A stretch of DNA of 13,161 bases from the NCBI GenBank assembly GCA_021730835.1, contig JAKFYP010000059.1, positions 1 through 13,161 of the forward strand, read 5' to 3'. This document shows, piece after piece, positions 12,124 to 13,161 of this stretch; position 1 is the stretch's first letter, and each line of letters starts with the position of its first letter. The notes beneath the pieces were generated by a model, which saw only the letters and a list, made by a program, of their open reading frames with translations, ran no database searches and was not told where the DNA came from. The translations under genes were made by a program, and so were the position numbers. The stretch comes from Alphaproteobacteria bacterium (lineage in GTDB: Bacteria; Pseudomonadota; Alphaproteobacteria; Rickettsiales; UBA998).

Positions 12124-12648
12124 TTATTTCGCCGGGGCAATGACCATAATCATCTGGCGGCCCTCAAGCGACGGCTCATGCTCAATACGAATCGCATCGG
12201 CGAGGTCTTCGCGCACCTTATCGAGCAGCTTGCGACCCAACTCCTGATGCGACATCTCGCGGCCACGAAAGCGCAGGGTGATTTTCACCTTATCCCCGGC
12301 ATCGAGGAATTTACGCACATTGCGCATCTTGATTTCCAGATCGTGCGGGTCAATGGTCGGGCGCAGTTTGACTTCCTTGATGGAAATCACCTTCTGGTTT
12401 TTGCGCGCCTCATTGGCTTTTTTCTGCTGCTCGTATTTGTATTTCCCGTAATCGAGAATCTTGCACACCGGCGGCTCGGCATTGGGCGACACCTCGACCA
12501 GATCAAGCCCCGCAGCTTCGGCCATCCGCATGCCCTCATCCACCGACACGACGCCTACCATGTTTCCCTCAGCATCCACCAGCCGGATTTTCTCCGACTT
12601 TATCCGGTGGTTAATGCGCGGCTCATTGCTATTTCCCGCGCCTTTCAT
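12124..12648 (-). CDS. infC: Translation initiation factor IF-3
   Basis: IF-3 binds the 30S subunit, prevents early 50S joining and checks the start codon and initiator tRNA. The 174 residues show both domains: the N-domain from NEPRINHRIKSEKIRLVD (8-25) to VCKILDYGKYKYEQQKK (61-77), a Lys-rich linker, and the C-domain from KEVKLRPTIDPHDLEIK (91-107) through KITLRFRGREMSHQELG (122-138). Length is standard. The start is ATG, not the rare AUU used for autoregulation in E. coli, and no clear Shine-Dalgarno precedes it. It follows thrS on the same strand, the common thrS-infC order, but rpmI and rplT do not come next; a convergent gene does. Confidence 0.97.
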   Translation of the reverse strand: MKGAGNSNEPRINHRIKSEKIRLVDAEGNMVGVVSVDEGMRMAEAAGLDLVEVSPNAEPPVCKILDYGKYKYEQQKKANEARKNQKVISIKEVKLRPTIDPHDLEIKMRNVRKFLDAGDKVKITLRFRGREMSHQELGRKLLDKVREDLADAIRIEHEPSLEGRQMIMVIAPAK

Positions 12649-12701
12649 AGGCAGTTTACGTCCGTCATGTGTCTGTTACTCATTCTGTTGGAGAAGCGCA
12701 C

Positions 12702-12730
12702 ACCATAGAGGATACGCAACCGTTAGGCAA
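12702..12730 (-). promoter_or_regulatory. Candidate promoter for infC
   Basis: On the minus strand TTGCCT (12730-12725) and TATGGT (12707-12702) are separated by exactly 17 nt, each matching four of six consensus positions. It lies in the 95-bp thrS-infC gap, about 54 nt before the infC start, and would let IF-3 be made independently of thrS read-through. Confidence 0.4.
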
Positions 12731-12743
12731 GCCCCGCGTCATG

Positions 12744-13161
12744 TCAGCCCGCCCCCGGCATCGCGGCCTCAAGAGCCAGTTGCGCGATTGCCGCATCGAG
12801 GCCAAGCACGCTCTGGCCCTGCGAGCCGAGGCGGCGCACGGCCACGCTTCTGCCCTCCTCCTCGCGCCCGCCGACGGCGAGGATTACCGGCACTTTCAAC
12901 TCGGAGTATTCGCGCACCTTGTAGTTGATCTTATTGGACGTAATATCGGCCTCAGCCCGGATACCGGCTTTTTTCAGCGCCGCCGTCACCTCAAGCGCAT
13001 AGGCGTCCTGCTCGTTGGTAATCGGCGCGACGACGACCTGCAAGGGAGCCAGCCAGAAGGGAAATTTCCCGGCATATTCCTCAATGAGAATCCCGATAAA
13101 ACGCTCCAGCGAACCCAAAATAGCGCGATGTAGCATCACCGGGCGGTGTTTGGCCCCATCC
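12744..13161 (-). CDS. thrS: Threonyl-tRNA synthetase, C-terminal part (5' end outside window)
   Basis: Only the last 138 residues are present; the gene continues past the window edge. The visible part begins in class II motif 3 (DGAKHRPVMLHRAILGSLER, with the ATP-binding arginine) and continues through IGILIEEYAGKFPFWLAPLQ into the anticodon-binding domain (QDAYALEVTAALKKAGIRAE, ITSNKINYKVREYSELKVP, VGGREEEGRSVAVRRLG). The C-terminus is an Ala/Leu-rich helix ending in MPGAG. The enzyme charges tRNA-Thr in the cytoplasm. Upstream of infC is its usual position. Confidence 0.97.
   Translation of the reverse strand, partial: DGAKHRPVMLHRAILGSLERFIGILIEEYAGKFPFWLAPLQVVVAPITNEQDAYALEVTAALKKAGIRAEADITSNKINYKVREYSELKVPVILAVGGREEEGRSVAVRRLGSQGQSVLGLDAAIAQLALEAAMPGAG

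Noticed and set aside
1..13161. CRISPR array, prophage or complete insertion sequence
   Set aside because: No regularly spaced direct repeats, phage structural genes or intact transposase were found; only one transposase fragment is present.

Overview
The window looks like a chromosomal segment of an alphaproteobacterium. This rests on a RuvC resolvase, a thrS-infC pair, a DctQ/DctM TRAP transporter, a TVP38-family membrane protein paired with a FAD disulfide reductase, and a possible IalB-like secreted protein. Most genes are moderately GC-rich. The two ankyrin genes and several intergenic stretches are visibly more AT-rich. I cannot name a genus; the tandem ankyrin proteins hint at a lineage that contacts other cells, but that is inference.

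Layout. Positions 1-93 hold the tail of an unrecognised gene, followed by tRNA-Ser(GGA) on the minus strand (260-350). From about 472 to 694 there is a frameshifted transposase remnant fused to half of a structured repeat, abutting ruvC (695-1189). A small secreted protein gene (1186-1809) overlaps the ruvC stop codon. Positions 1810-2230 are non-coding and rich in palindromes, and include repeat copy A. Two tandemly duplicated ankyrin genes (2231-3313 and 3440-4525, minus strand) follow, each with the same 5' flank. Then come a dctQM TRAP pair without a DctP (4739-6707), an unrecognised 257-aa protein on the minus strand (6758-7531), and a divergent TVP38 / pyridine-nucleotide disulfide oxidoreductase pair (7637-9819).

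Positions 9820-10471 are a 650-bp non-coding region with heptamer repeats, strong hairpins and repeat copy B. It leads into a gene for a RepA-type AAA ATPase with an unrecognised N-terminal half (10472-12118). Convergent to it, with a 5-bp gap, lie infC (12124-12648) and the 3' end of thrS (12744-13161), both on the minus strand.

How the genes fit together. Three clear two-gene units are visible: ruvC with the secreted protein gene, dctQM, and TVP38 with the oxidoreductase. thrS and infC form the usual translation pair, with a possible internal promoter before infC. The most unusual material is between genes: a roughly 72-nt repeat (two near-full copies and one half copy, all in the same orientation) whose substitutions preserve its hairpins, a recent-looking duplication of an ankyrin gene with its 5' flank, and a palindrome-rich leader before the RepA-type ATPase.
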